Source of the DNA: Tigriopus japonicus
Lineage: Eukaryota; Arthropoda; Copepoda; Harpacticoida; Harpacticidae
Direction: 5' to 3'
NCBI GenBank assembly: GCA_010645155.1
Contig: JAAGOF010000204.1
Location: forward strand, 211,321 to 275,320
DNA: 64,000 nucleotides
The notes under the pieces are model-generated. The model was not told the DNA's origin, searched no databases, and saw only the letters and a list, made by a program, of their open reading frames with translations. The position numbers were made by a program, and so were the translations under genes. This document shows positions 49,573 through 62,591 of the stretch, in pieces; position 1 is the first letter of the stretch; each line of letters starts with the position of its first letter.

Positions 49573-49906
49573 ACATTGAGTAGTGATGGACCGAAAGCGC
49601 TTTCGGTTTCGGTTTCGGTTATGCCTACAGAAACCGAAAGCAGACTTGCACTTTAAAGGACGGAGTTTGACAACAAAATCGAAAAAAAAAATGCGTCCAA
49701 AAACCTTTGAAATTCAAGTTTCCCGATTTTTCAAAATTTGCGACTACCCAACATCGAACACATGAGCAATTTAATTTTTAAGGTAGATTTTACATTTATA
49801 CAATTTTGTAGTCAGCTGCTTTCGGTTTCGGTTTCATTTAAGCCCTCTTTCGGCCGAAACATTCGGTTTCGGTTATGAGCCCTTTCAGTCCATCACTAAC
49901 ATTTAG
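49573..49906. mobile_element. hAT-like MITE with 8-bp target duplication
   Basis: The element proper is 49581-49898 (318 bp). The left end TAGTGATGGACCGAAAGCGC and the reverse complement of the right end TAGTGATGGACTGAAAGGGC form terminal repeats matching at 18 of 20 positions. Flanks ACATTGAG (49573-49580) and ACATTTAG (49899-49906) match at 7 of 8 bases, as expected for a slightly decayed hAT duplication. CGGTTT-type direct repeats lie near both ends. No transposase is encoded. Confidence 0.88.
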
Positions 49907-52900
49907 CATCTCAATAATCATATCCTTGTGCTTAAAACAAAGTCGATTCTCTTTGAAAGCTTTTATGGTGACACTTTTGATAGTGTTTCTAAACCTAAGC
50001 CATCCAGATTTAATTACTTGTTGACTTGATCAGCAATTTCAGTCCTAATTTTAGTTTTTATGAATTCAATTCAGGAATCTTCTCGTTCATTTAGTTACTT
50101 GGGTTCACCTGAAAAATCAGATTTCTGATGGCTCTGAATTTCCCGTAGCTGTAAACCTCGAAATGTACAGTTTGGATGCGACATTCAGCCAGAGAGAGGC
50201 TTGAGAATTTGCATCAAGCCATAACTTGTCTTCTTGAACGGTTCGTCTCAAAAGGCGTGTTATCCACTGTAAATCGACAACTTGGACAGCCGGACAAAGC
50301 CAAGATTAATCGGAAGAGCTTACCTTTTGTGGGTTAAACGGCGATTCTTCATTCAAAACAGACCAGCATACCACGTCCAAGAAGAAGTTTTGCATCTTCC
50401 TCCTTCTTCTTCTTCTCCTCCTCCACCCTCTTAAGAGCAAATATCAATCATTTCGTTTTGGAGGCTGAACACTCACTTCTGAATCCTTTAAGGATGTCTT
50501 GATCTATCTGAGACGTCTCTGATATGAAGTTTATTAGGTCTCAAGACTTTCACTTTCTTTCAAGAACTTCATGATATTGAAATAGGAAACGGAGCAGAGA
50601 CAATTACAAATGTACAAAATTTCACTTTTTTTTAACGAATCACCCACCTATTTTTCACTATACTGAGTGTAAACTCTTGTAATGAGATTTAGCACCATTC
50701 GTCGAATTCTAAACCCATTAATCTTAAGCGGGCCTTGCATATTCAATTAGCAGTCTTGAGCACCCTTCTCTTTTGCAGCCCAGACTAAATTATGGGGTTT
50801 GCGGTTCTTTCTGTGGCTTTTACCAATAAGCCATTTTCTGCTCATTAGTGAGAAAGATAGACTCAAACTTACGGAAGATTATTCTTTTGAATTTGCATGG
50901 ACAATTTCTGTGAATGTTTTGGTCCCTTTCATAATCAGTAACAGAGTCTTGAGGACGATTATGACACATTTGTTCAACTTGAGGATGTGTCGACACGTCC
51001 TTCAAGGAGTTATGGGCAACCCATTCACTTTGCCTCCTCCTCCTCCTCCTCTTTTGCTCATTTTGCGACTCGTTAGAATTAGCCGGTGCAATTCGGTAGA
51101 AAAGTAGAGGGCACTTATGGGAGAACAACCTCTATCTACGTTTTGAGTTTTGCTCAAATTGATGTTCATGTCACGCTTCTCTTATGTTTGATGTTTTAGT
51201 GCCAGTGTTCAGGTGTTTCAAAGAAACGAAATTACTTTGGTTAAAGACCGCCATAAACTCGCACGTTCAAACGACATCTGGAATTGGGCAAGACTTTGGT
51301 AAAAAAAATCTCAAATACCCCTTTACAGGTCTCATGATAAATGTTCACTCCTTTGGCCTGTTATTGGCATTTCTAGTGATAAGGCCGTTTATTAGTTGCG
51401 CACCCTCATTGGGATTAGCAGGATTCATTTCCTGTAAGGATGGTGATTTGGGCAAATTTGTGAGCTCCTCTCATGAAATGTCCTCTTGCGAAAGGGTCTG
51501 AGAAGAGTTCACACTCGCATCCCATTTGCAATCTCGGCTATTTCCTGTCAACCCAAAATATTGATTCAGCCTGACAGCAAATCATTTGTCACTAGAAAGG
51601 TCGGGCTCTTTTGGTCTTGGCAATGCTTTGTCTTACACTTAAATGCCGAGTGCTGAAATAACGTCAAGCCTTTTGGAACCAATTCGCATGCACATATTTC
51701 GCTTGGAAGTGCATGGAAATCCCGGATCTGAGGAAAGAATGTTTAAATGATGTCATGTAAGATGAGCTTCCTTTTGCAAAAAAAGACAAGTTACGAAGAA
51801 GCATTCATTCATTTAAACTTTGAGAGAGGAAAACTTGAAATGTTAAGAGGGAATCAAGTTTGTCGGGATTACAAATATGCTCGGGTATTTCAGCTATTTT
51901 GTCAGGATGATAAGACACTTCACACTTCCTGATGAAATATTAAACAGCAATGCTCGACGTAATTACTTTCAAAGCAAGCAAGATAGTCTGAAATGCTCAA
52001 AGTTACCTAAGTCTAGACCCATTGAGGGTCGGCAAGAAGCGGATAATTCCACCCAAACATTAATTTATTGTACAGTTATGTGTGAGCTTGAAGACCCAAA
52101 ATTTCATCATTCCCTTGTAGAGGGAACCTTCATTAAGCAATGTCAAGACTCAGGAAGGAAGACAGAACAGCTAGCGAATTTTGACAATGTTTAAGAGCAT
52201 CCTTGTCTTGTTTCATCTCCAACAATTGTGGAAGATTGGCGTTGTCTAGGTGTTGGTTCAAGCGGGACAAAGCATCTTCCTGAATGGAAGTCTCCATTAA
52301 TTCAAGTTCTACCATCGACGGGAAGCACAAATTGAATGTCATGCTAATTGGACGCCTTTGAATGCAGTGGTAAAGTGTTCCCTTTCACTCTAAAAAAGCC
52401 TTTAATGTCGCTGGAAGCATCAAGCATCACCGAGCACAACCCCAATGGTCCTCGAGAAACCCCCTCGAAACAGATTTTTGACATGGCTTCGCCTGAAGTA
52501 CGTGTATGCACATGATTTGCTATGAGGTTAAATTGGATGGTTTGAGGCGAGCATCCCCATCATTACTGATCAATTATGGCCTCGAGCCTACGGCAGCACC
52601 CGCTCTAATCATCGTCATCATTGGCTTTGCATTGCAATTGGGGAGCGTCTTCCCTGCCTGATTCGTTTGGACTCACAAGTGAGTAGCTTTCGGGTATCAG
52701 AATCATCATTATCATCACCACCACTATTGTCAACCTCCAAGACGATTGACTAACCTACCTTGAGTGTCAGCTTGAACTCATTCGACTACATGCTCTAGTT
52801 TCTTTTTACGATTTTAAGATCTATGCATTTTGAAGTTCGTGAAATTTTATTTTTCTTTGTATTACGTGCATGCTTAATAGCATTGGCACCCTTTATCCGA

Positions 52901-55747
52901 TTTCAGCGGTAGGAAAGAAATTCGTGGATATGTTAATGTGACTCCTGACAGAACGACAAAAATCATGGCCAATATCTTGACACCAGCCACCAATCAATAT
53001 TCAGCGAGCCCTGAAGGGCTCCAAAGTCATCCCTGAAGGTGTTCATCACATCTTTCGTTTCTCTGCGCAGAAGAGACCCCATCTTTGCCACCCCCTCCTT
53101 ATGTCTCATTATTATCCAAAGTGTGATGTGGTCCAATCCTCAATACAAAGTTCGCTATCAGACAATCAAATCATGGAGTTGATGGAAAAGAAGATGGAGA
53201 GGAGGTCTCCAGCAATTTCGAAAAGACCAACTTGCATCGGTGAGATGATTGGAATAAGGAACAGAGTATTGCATTAACCAGGTAATTTTCTTGTCTTGAG
53301 GTAGAAATATAAACGATATCATAATCACAAGGCATTTCTACCCATCTATTTTACACTTGGATGTCAGAGGCAGATTCGCTCTGGAAACGATCATTTTCAC
53401 GCTCTCTTTCCACAACTCGTGAGCTCACTAAAATCGAGAGAGGCCAGCAAAAAATCGGTTTCGAGAGGTTTTTTCCTTTGCTCAAATGACAAGGCTTGAA
53501 AGTGGCTCAGAAAGTTCTCCATTACTTCAACACGAAATGTGTTGCTATCGGCGGCTTCAATGGGGAAATGAATGTGAAGAAGACGTAGAAAGGTGTCAAC
53601 CAGGAACGGAACGCAGCATCTACAGTTACCCGACTATTGTGTTGGTCACTATATACAAGAGCAGAGAAATCGATTATACATGCTTTGGTATGGTCTTTTG
53701 GAGACTTTTCTTGTCCGCTTAGAGGAAGCGAATAGTAATGGGGGATGACGCTTGTGCTCTCATTCACATATGTAGCACCTCGTCAAGAAGTGCTTTGCAT
53801 TCAGCCGATGACCAAATTCTCCGAGTCGAGCGAGCAACGTTGGAAACCAACCTCGAAGCAGCTTCTTCTTAATACTACTCGGAAATTCAGTTCCAACGTC
53901 CAAGTCTCATTGTTGACTCTCAAGCCAGGAACAAACAAGTCAAAGAAACTCAAGCTAGGTATTTATAGCTGTGTTGTTAGCAGTTACTTTGCTTCTATGG
54001 CCATCCTTGCATTTCATGCATGCTTTGTCGGTGAATCGAAAGGCGAGAAGATGGCTTTAGAAGGCAAAGCGAATGAAAACACTTGGGCAGGAAGGAGATG
54101 TTACTACTGACCATCCATGGATGGCAGGTGGTGTTGTAGAACTGGACGACGACCAAGTAGCAGTCATCAGTGATTGGGTTCCCTTTTTCGAGATTGCCTG
54201 ATAAACCAGTGGAGATGCTCCAGGCTAATTACTCCGTCATACTCTGGCATCTACCCCTACTGTTTCTCATACCTTCTCAATTCGTTGTTATCTGGTGTCC
54301 ATCTCCAAGCCCTCTTACCCCGTTTAATGTACCCCCCATTACAAGTGAGGGCGGCCATGTCAGGAGTAATATCTATGAGCAGGCAGATGAGTGAGCTACG
54401 AGCATGAGCACCTCTTGAAGCGGAGGATTGGCTGGCGAGTGATCAACAAGCGAGATTCCCTCGGAACTTGGAGAAGTGACTGACGAACGAGTCCGTTCGG
54501 AAGAACGCTCGCGAGCCAAGTGAGGAAGATTTTTCCCGTCCAATTCTGCAGAACTCTGTGGTGGTATGAGGGGATTCCTCATTGAGCGCTTTTTTCGAGT
54601 TAGTTGAATGATGACGAGCAGTGAGAATGAATGACAGATAGATCGTTCCTCTGGTGAAGTGTCTGAAAGCCAAACAATTGCTGACTTGTGAAGGATTGAT
54701 TCAAGGAAACGATGAATGAAAGACAAGGAACAGGTGAAACAAAGATCAAAAGAACGATCGTCGTTTGACAGAGTGATCAGGTTTCTCTTGGATCAAGTCA
54801 TCCAGTCATGCAATCACCTTTCTAATGTGTGTTCAAAGCAAGAATTGCTTTAGAAAATAGTTCATCCGGAATTCGTCGAAGAATCAGTCGCGAAAACTGC
54901 GTTTGTCTCCGCTACGGTAGGTCTTACCATTTGTTAGTCATGTCTGAATATGTCACGAAATGCGATCTGAGATGGTGGGTCGTTGGAATTTTCCACGTGA
55001 TCATAACCATTCAATGTCATTGCCAACCCATTCACCTCTAGCGGCAATGTGTTTTGTTTTTGCTGTCACGCAATGAACCGCCTTGAACCCTTTCTTTATT
55101 GGAATCCCATCTTTTGATCCCTGGCATTTGCCTCCCATCTCATTCATCTTGGTCTCCGAAGAAGCTAATAAAAACCATATCATGTAGTAGAGGACTAGCA
55201 GTACACTTTGCTTTTTCATCTCCTTATCAAACGCAAACATCTCAATCATACCCACGACTTAAAGGAAAGAAAAAACAAACCAAGACAACTCCTTCCTTTT
55301 CCAAGGGAATCCTATTAGCCAATAAAAGGGATGCTAACCATGTGCTTTGCCAAACACATTCCAAAATTACTCTTCCTACTCACTTCCGATGTAAACTGAC
55401 ATTTTCTGACACTGGCACTTATTTGAATGTATGGTTTCATCAACTGACGATTCCTTAAGCTTCAAAAGGCAGTCATGAGAATTCCACATAGGATGTAAGG
55501 ATCAACGTCCTCCTCCTCATCCGTCACTTTTCAGTTCCGAACGAGATAATGAAGATGATCGAAACCTCAGACTGACTCATAAAAAATCCTCTTAGCTTCT
55601 CGTTTTTCCCATTGTTTATGGCATTTCTCAAATAAATCGTTTAATCGCAACTTTTCGGACGAATCCTCTTCACCATATCCATTTCCAAATTGATGGCAAA
55701 GCCTGGTTTCGAACATCTGCGCTATCTTCCATTTACCTCTTTACTGT
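49907..55747. other. Spacer upstream of the Ras-association gene, left part
   Basis: No gene recognised. Open frames (for example 53745-54110 + and 54373-54726 -) lack known domains. The latter has an acceptor-like TTCTGCAG on the minus strand near 54548 but no convincing donor. A short CCT-repeat tract lies near 51034-51052. Confidence 0.4.
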
Positions 55748-55782
55748 AAATATATAGACTCGTTTCGTCTCCAGATCACTCC
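55748..55782 (+). promoter_or_regulatory. Possible TATA plus initiator core promoter
   Basis: TATATAG starts at 55751 and TCACTCC, which fits the initiator consensus YYANWYY, places a start at 55778, 27 bp downstream. That spacing suits an arthropod core promoter. It is about 3.6 kb upstream of the probable 5' exon of the Ras-association gene, on the same strand. No donor or first exon was identified to link them, so the assignment is conjectural. Confidence 0.15.
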
Positions 55783-58700
55783 AGCCCTCAAAGTACACTT
55801 CAAAAGTAACACATTAGTTCTAAATGGCAAGTGGAGCTCAAATAATTGGGGTATTCTCAAGCATTAAGGATACCCCGACGTTACTAAGAAATGGTTAGTG
55901 ACTCGGATGGATGGCCCTTGATTAGAAAGGGAAGTGGTATTTTAGCTCCCAATCCAACCAACGCCAATTGCCATGACAATGAGGAACCTACTTAATATTA
56001 TTTGCCAACAACAGCAACAGGATCAGGGAACTCCTCTGACACCCTAGTTGTCGACTTGACTTAGTTGGTGATGCTTATGTACATTGTCAAATGCAATATG
56101 GTGCACTACTACGTAATACTGCCTTTGCCAAATACTCGAAGCTCAAAGGAAGAAGGGAATGTGTGCTTGCTTCCTCTCACCATGACCTTGTCCCTTAAGA
56201 AATGAAGCTGTATGTTCACAACTCATTAAACCATCGCACCCTGCTACGATTGAGTATGTGCCTACCACGCACGTGAGCGTGTTTGAGTACCATCACAACT
56301 CATGTGACTCTGACACAATATGTATGTAATGAATCGAAGAGAGAAAGATTCACCACAATTTCTACTGCTAAGATGGTACACCCATGTGGGGGTGAAGGCG
56401 GCCAATGGAAACGAATTCAACCAAAGAGGAAGTGACAAACACTAAGTCAGACGCGACATCTCGAAAGAAACGAAATAGGGAAGGAGTTCCTCAATCCATA
56501 GTCCTGGTAATTGAGTTCAATCAAGTATATCCAGATGAAATGACCTCCAATCAATTGGCATAGTCCAACTCTTGCCAGTTAGTCAAAAGACGAAGAACAG
56601 AAGGTCTTCAATCAGGAAGACGAATACTCCAACTCATCTCCGCTTTGACATTTTTCTGGCTCAGCCCTCGAAATTACAAATCAAAGCGATGAAATAATTG
56701 GATGCCCCGTAACGAAATCCGCGACCATTGTTGGGATGACTTCTTTTCAAGGCAACACAGATCGACAAGCTGGCGAAGGAGCACGAAATTGAAAATTCAT
56801 TCAGGAGATTGAGAGGCAGCATCTGAGGATGAGGAAGACAGCCAACCTGACAGGGATTGACCTCTTAGCCTGAAATTACCAACAGGCCTCGGAAGAAATC
56901 GTCTCATCCACCCGTCACTCCAATTCTTCGTGGACGATGTCCTGATTGATTTTTAGAGATGCCCATCATCTTGGGTTTTGATATTTTTTTAACCACCATC
57001 TTCCATCAAAACCCATCATCCAACATGATGTTAGCACGAACAATGGGTCGTCCAGAGGTTCTAAGAAAAGCAACAATACTTGGACGTGATCGCAAGGGAA
57101 TCCTGATTCACCTCGAGCATTGGACGGATGATGAGATCATGGGATGGTCGTCGTCAGCGATCGTTCAATATTTCCACTGAATTCAAGAAATACCCGAGTC
57201 CTTATTTGGTTGGCCTGCAATCGTCTTAAATGAGTCAGGGTATCCTCGAAGTCCACTTCAGAATGTTTACTTGAGAATATTATGTGCAGTTATTCGTAGT
57301 AAGCGTAACGTATCGTTGAGGAAGTGTTCTCGAGCTATTTTCGAGCCTCACTTTTCTGGGATCCACACTCGTCCTTCGCCCGTCGCTCTTGGCCCATTGA
57401 GTACAAACTCGAGAGAAATTAATAAATCTTATAGTACAATCCCTTAGGCCTTCAAACTGAGGGGGAGCTTCTAATAAATGTGAGTGTGTTGGCCTCTGGC
57501 AGATGGTGAATACGTTTTGGGTCAGTACTCAGTAGCCAGCAACAGTTGGAAAGGAAATTTGTGTCCGACCACCAAATCTGAACATGTCCTTGTCCTCATG
57601 CAAATGGCGAACATATTTAGGAAAGATTTACTACCGATACATAAACGGCCAGGTCGAAATTATCTACCTCCTTTGAAGTTAATGCCTTTTGAGAAATTTG
57701 AGGTCATTTGAAATCTCGGGGGTGACTTCAGAAAGGGGACTGAATTGACCACAAAAACGAGTAAGTCGCTATGTTATCATCTGTGAAAACAGGGCTAGGC
57801 GTGTTTGAGATCTACGTAAAGTGGATGGATGGACTTGGGGTTTGGGCGGTCACTGGATGGTAGAATTGCTTGCACTGATTAGAGAAAACTCGAGATAAGC
57901 ACATTGCCAACGGCTCAACTTGGTCAAGGATGGTGAGGTGAAGCCAAACATGGTACATTGTGTAAACTTGCACCGAGAGTAAATAGAAATTTGTCCTGAC
58001 CTTCAGTGCTAATTGTGCTCAATGTCCAGGGTGGTGGTGGAGGTCTTTTCAAGTGGCCAAAATGTACAATCAAAATGCTTAGATAAGCCCCTTATGCACA
58101 ACTCACATTTTGAGCTTAAATCTGAGAATGAATGATGAAGCACCGACGGACGGAAATAATCGAAATAATCGCCAAACAACGGAAACATCTTTTAGAGGGT
58201 TACCGAGAGATACTGATAGCAGCAAGCTTCTTCATTCGCCCTGCAGTTTTGACTTCATTCAAAAAAGACGCCCCACTCAATCCTCTGCTTCGTGTTCTTC
58301 TCAATTCGTTTCACACCAACAAAATGTTCCATGAATCCGTAGCGAACTTGAACTTCTCGAACCTCCAACAACTACTCAGTGGTGGTGAATGAGACGATCA
58401 ACAACTACGAGAACATCATCGTGCTTGAGCATGAAACAGATCTCGAATCTCGGGCAACTTCATGAACTTGAACTGGCGAAAAATGAGCGGATCTAGGGTT
58501 GAGAAGCTTAATGAGAGGGCCAAATGAGCTTGTCGGTAAATTCGTTCATTCAGAAGTCGGAGAATGTTAAGTGAAGATGAGAGGATGCAGACAGGATGCA
58601 TCATCTCAGAAGTAGTTTGCATCTAGTCTAGATGTTGGTAAATATTGTTGACAATCTGAACTCCAAAACATGCATCTGTGCTCACTTTGAATCCGGTTTT

Positions 58701-59331
58701 CCAGTAGAAATATCGTTCCTGAAAAGTGGGGGCTCATGTCAACATTTGGGAGTGGATTTCTGGCAGATCTTGGCACGCAGGACTTGATTTCTTGAACGAA
58801 AACAAAGTCATCCTGAGGGGAATCAAGTAGTAGAAAGATTGCAGGAAATTAGTCTGAAAACGAATGGCCTCAGATGAGTTTGTTCTATTCAAGTGCGAGG
58901 TATTTCTCTCTGTCTTTGCTCAAAAAAGATTGCATTGTGAGTTGTGCAAAAGCCAAAGAGTGAGTACGTAAAGTTCGTATTTTTTGAGTGAAACTGCACC
59001 CTGAAAAGATCCACTTGATTGATTTGGTAAGAAAACGAAACGAACAATGGATTGCCCTTTGGTTCTTGGTTCGTGGATGTGGCCAGTGGTTTGTCAGAAA
59101 GAGAACAATTACTTCCAGCTTGATCATGGTTCTTCAGAAAGTTGATTCAAATAGGAAGGAGACAAACCTCACGGTGATTGTGTGCGATTGAGACGTTGAC
59201 GTTGGGAGGTTACGCGTTTCCCTTCGAAAAGAAATGCATTGATATGGTTGAAATTCTCCTTGCAAGAAATATTCGGCACTAAAACAAGTTCCCCTGAGTA
59301 ATCAATTTCTGACTTGTTTCTTTTATTGCAG
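55783..59331. other. Probable 5' intron or upstream spacer of the Ras-association gene
   Basis: Only unrecognised frames occur (56959-57180, 57484-57711 and 58132-58392, all +). The segment ends at a good acceptor (pyrimidine-rich stretch then TTGCAG at 59331), so at least its right end is probably intronic. The matching donor was not located. Confidence 0.4.
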
Positions 59332-59627
59332 GCTCACGACACAACCATAGCGGAATATTCGCCAGTCCCTCACACCATAAACCATTGCGAAAAAACCAAA
59401 CTGAATCCTCCGAGAGGAGGAACAGAGAGGACTCTTCTATTTAAGGATTGTCCAAGATTACTCAATCGTGTCCAAGTCCAGAGTTTAACGGAAGCAAGAA
59501 ACCCTCTCTCCTCCTTACTCTCCTAGGGCACTTGAACAACATAAAACATTCCAGTAGCCCCACAAGAAACGACCTGAAATCATGGAGTTCGTGAATCGCT
59601 GATTCACGGCATCATCATTCAGCCATC
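59332..59627 (+). other. Probable 5' untranslated exon part of the rau-like gene
   Basis: TTTCTTTTATTGCAG at 59317-59331 is a strong 3' splice site, and an exon would begin with GCTCACGAC. The coding frame of the downstream gene is closed by an in-frame TGA just upstream of ATG 59628, so this stretch is best read as 5' leader. A 70-codon frame (59314-59526) overlapping it starts inside the acceptor and is unlikely to be translated as such. Confidence 0.5.
59582..59602 (+). promoter_or_regulatory. Short upstream ORF (6 codons plus stop)
   Basis: ATG at 59582 opens MEFVNR and stops at TGA, 25 bp before the main start codon. If the leader is transcribed as proposed, a scanning ribosome would meet this start first, so it could lower or regulate translation of the main frame. 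It is visible in the sequence; any regulatory effect is inference. Confidence 0.4.
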
Positions 59628-62591
59628 ATGTTGAAACACTGCAGTCCATCGGCTGTTGATCTTTCCAAAAGGTCATCCATCTCGCAGATCAGGGAGCACG
59701 ATGACAACGAGGATTTGCAAGGTCCTCTAGCCTCGTCGTCTTCATCCTCGACATCTTCTTCGTCCTCATCATCTTCATCATCATCATCGTCGTCGTCTTC
59801 ATCTTCATCATCCACCACTGGTTCGGATTCCTTCAGTCTCCAATCCTCGGGATCCATCCACTCTCAACATCATGGTAGTACCCAAACCGACCTGGTCATT
59901 TCCCAGTTCAAAGACGCCGCCACTTCACCCTTGTTTAGTGCCAGAAGGATAATCCCCCTGGCTTCGATCATAAAGCACAGGCAACAGCAATTAGTCCGAG
60001 ATCACTCTGAATACGAGCCCAGCCATCATTTGCCAACGGAATCCCCTCTGTCCAGTTTTAGTCATCCTAGTGGCGGATCCAGTTTCAATAGCAATGCCAG
60101 AATACCCATCAAAGTGTATGCCAAGTGCTTGCGATCCGATATCGAATACAAGACTCTGAGTCTTAGCCCTCAAACCACGGCCAAAGAATTGATCTGGCTT
60201 CTGTTGAGCAAGTATAAGATGCGACATCGTGATCCTAAGCTCTTCTACTTGACCATGGACATCAATATCAAAAGAACTGGGATCCCGTTGCAACGCTCTT
60301 TGGCCTTGGATGACGAGTCGAGGCCAGTTGAGCTCAAATCCTGTCATCCCTGGGGCGAATGCAAATTTACCCTTCAAATGCGGAAAGGGGGCGTGGTACG
60401 AATCTATGATAGTGTGCTGATGGCTGAGTCCAAATACAAGTGTTTACTCATCTCCGAAACCACCACGGTTCGAGAGGTTGTCCAGATCCTCTTTCATTGT
60501 TACGGTCTGGACACTAACGGGGATCAGAAACGTTCAAGTGATCGCTATTGTATTTTCGAACAAAACCCCGCCCGATCTTTTGAGCGCCGTCTGAGTTCGG
60601 ATGAGAGGCCCATCTTAGTGCAAAGTCTTTGGCCTAATCCTTCCAATTGCATGTTTGTTTTGCGATTAACACACTCATCGTCCAGTTCTTCCTTGTCGGA
60701 AATGGTCGTGGAAGAGGCTGAAACCATGGTTGATGCGCCAGACAATGACCAAGACGGAGAAGACGATGAAGCAGAGGAATCTCCTTTGAGTGAGCGAGTT
60801 ACGTCTCGATCTCAAGATTCGAGAAACACCAGAATTCCCGGACGAGAAGATTTGGACACTAGTTATGGCAGTTCGGGGGAATCCACAGCCAGCAGCGAGT
60901 TCTCAGCCCTTCGGTTTCACGATTCGCCCGCGTTATCGTCCACCAGGTATGTGGTTGTGACTTTGGGAGTGTATTATTGTTTCATGTCCGAATAGTAGAT
61001 AGACAATCACCCCCAGCCTGGAGAAAGATCCTGCTAATCTATTAGCTCATAGTGATGCACCGGGAATTCGTTGGGCGCTTGTCACACGGTCCACGCACTA
61101 GCAAGGTCTTTTCTCAGAGTCTGTGTGTGGTGTGTACATCTTTATTTACTTGATTTTTGCGTCCATTTCATACGGTTCCCAAGTGGTTGTTGAGAATAGC
61201 TTGGGATGATTGCGTCATTTTCTCGGGAGGAATGCTTGGCGCCTTGTGCACAATGCACACGCTATCAATACATGTTTGTGTGAGGGGATAGATAGGTATA
61301 CGCGAATTTATGGAATGTGTTCAACTAGAGGTCTTTCTTTTTGAGCTTTGGGACCCACTTGAACTCTGAAAAGATAAGATGGACGGGTGAACAAATATTC
61401 TTTTGAAATGTAACTTCACCAAAAGGTGGCCAATTGGCATTGAATACTTACTTCACCTACGATAGAAAACCAGCAAGGAGAAACGCCAACCCTCTCATTC
61501 ATCTATTTCTCCTGTTTTATCATTATTATTCTCTTCTACCTATCATTTAGTCAGAAGCGTCAGAATTTGTTTTGCATCGTTTAAAAGATGCGTTCCGTTC
61601 TTCTTGGCATTTGAAGTATGGCACGAAATAATCGAGCGAACAAGGTTTTTTTTCTGGAAAACGAGAAGTATTTCTGCCCTACAAGACCATTTTCTCTCCT
61701 ACAATAATTTGCATAATGTGAGGCACGAGTTGGGAAAAAACATAAGGTTTTGAGAGCGCGTGAAAAATGCAAGTGTTTTTTAACGACAAAGGTCACCATG
61801 GTCTGTAAAATCTCCATGTTAACTTGGTTTTCGTTAGCGATGGTACTACAGATGTGACCTAGTCATGATTTCTTTGATTCGATACTTGAAAGGCTTTTGA
61901 TTGTTAAGAGCAAATTCCTCGAAGAAAGGGGCCATCCACGAATCATTTGTGGGTCGCTTTTTTATCGATAGGCAGGCAATACAATTCGATACGGAACAAG
62001 CCTGGCGTCGGGGCAGAAATTTTGAGAAATTGATTTCTATCAATTAATGGCAGGCAGCAGATGTAATTTCACAATTCCTTTCTTCCTTTCACGCTCCAAT
62101 GAGGTAGAAATAATCGAGATTTGCCATCTTCTGTTATTCCAGATTATTAGCCTGAACCAATTATAACTGTCGAATAAGTGAGAGAGTGCTTTTGTTCATT
62201 AACCTATCTCGTCCTTATCCATTCTCCCGACGATTTTTAGCTAATATTTGAAAAATAAGCCACATTTTTCCCTCTCTTATCCAGATCTGGCGAGAGCAGT
62301 GGTGGAGATTCAGGTGTCATCAAGTCGTCGCCAGATTTTGTGCCTCATTATCAAAAACGAACCTCCAATCCCACGGGCTCCACTTCGTCCGCCAATCATC
62401 ATTGTCAGCAACTCAAACCAAACACCTTCAAGATGGTCTCAAGACAGATTTCTCTGCATTCTCTTTTGGAGACACTGCCTGCGGCTTCTGTCGACACTGG
62501 CGTGTTGGATTCCAAATCAAGAAAGACTTCATTAAGTTCTTTATCCTTGGATAGTCGCTCCTCCGACTTTGATAGTTACTTCTATATTTGA
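59628..62591 (+). CDS. rau: Tandem Ras-association domain protein, Rau-like (2 coding exons)
   Basis: Exons 59628-60946 and 62285-62591 join at AG|A (Arg440) without breaking frame and give 541 residues. The start is the first ATG after an in-frame TGA. Order: poly-serine tract (about 36-62); low-complexity linker; RA domain 1 (about 160-252, with KVYAKCLRSDIEYKTL); RA domain 2 (about 254-348, with VRIYDSVLMAESKYKCLLIS and RPILVQSLWP); acidic stretch (about 360-383); Ser-rich tail ending DSYFYI. The last three residues (hydrophobic-X-hydrophobic) fit a class II PDZ ligand. RA domains bind GTP-loaded Ras or Rap. Two RA domains plus a PDZ-type tail is the layout I recall for Drosophila Rau, an adaptor sustaining receptor tyrosine kinase/Ras signalling in glia and eye. 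The RA domains also recall afadin, but no FHA, dilute or PDZ domain follows. The fold assignment is firm; orthology with rau is likely but not proven. Confidence 0.85.
59733..59813 (+). repeat. TCN trinucleotide repeat encoding poly-serine
   Basis: Mixed TCA/TCT/TCG/TCC codons encode six serines, one threonine and then twenty serines (residues 36-62). The varied codons suggest an old or selected tract more than recent slippage. The opposite strand reads as a false Asp/Glu-rich frame. It is within the coding exon and may vary in length between alleles. Confidence 0.9.
60947..62284 (+). other. Intron of the rau-like gene (1,338 bp, phase 2)
   Basis: The donor is CCAG|GTATGT and the acceptor is CCCTCTCTTATCCAG|ATC. 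Retaining the intron would add only 15 codons (ending FMSE) after Arg440, giving a 455-residue protein without the PDZ-type tail. Splicing restores a Ser/Gly-rich continuation that matches the flanking composition. Inside I see no further gene or repeat. Confidence 0.8.

Noticed and set aside
59615..59857. Minus-strand frame very rich in Asp and Glu
   Set aside because: It is the antisense of the poly-serine TCN tract in the real coding exon.
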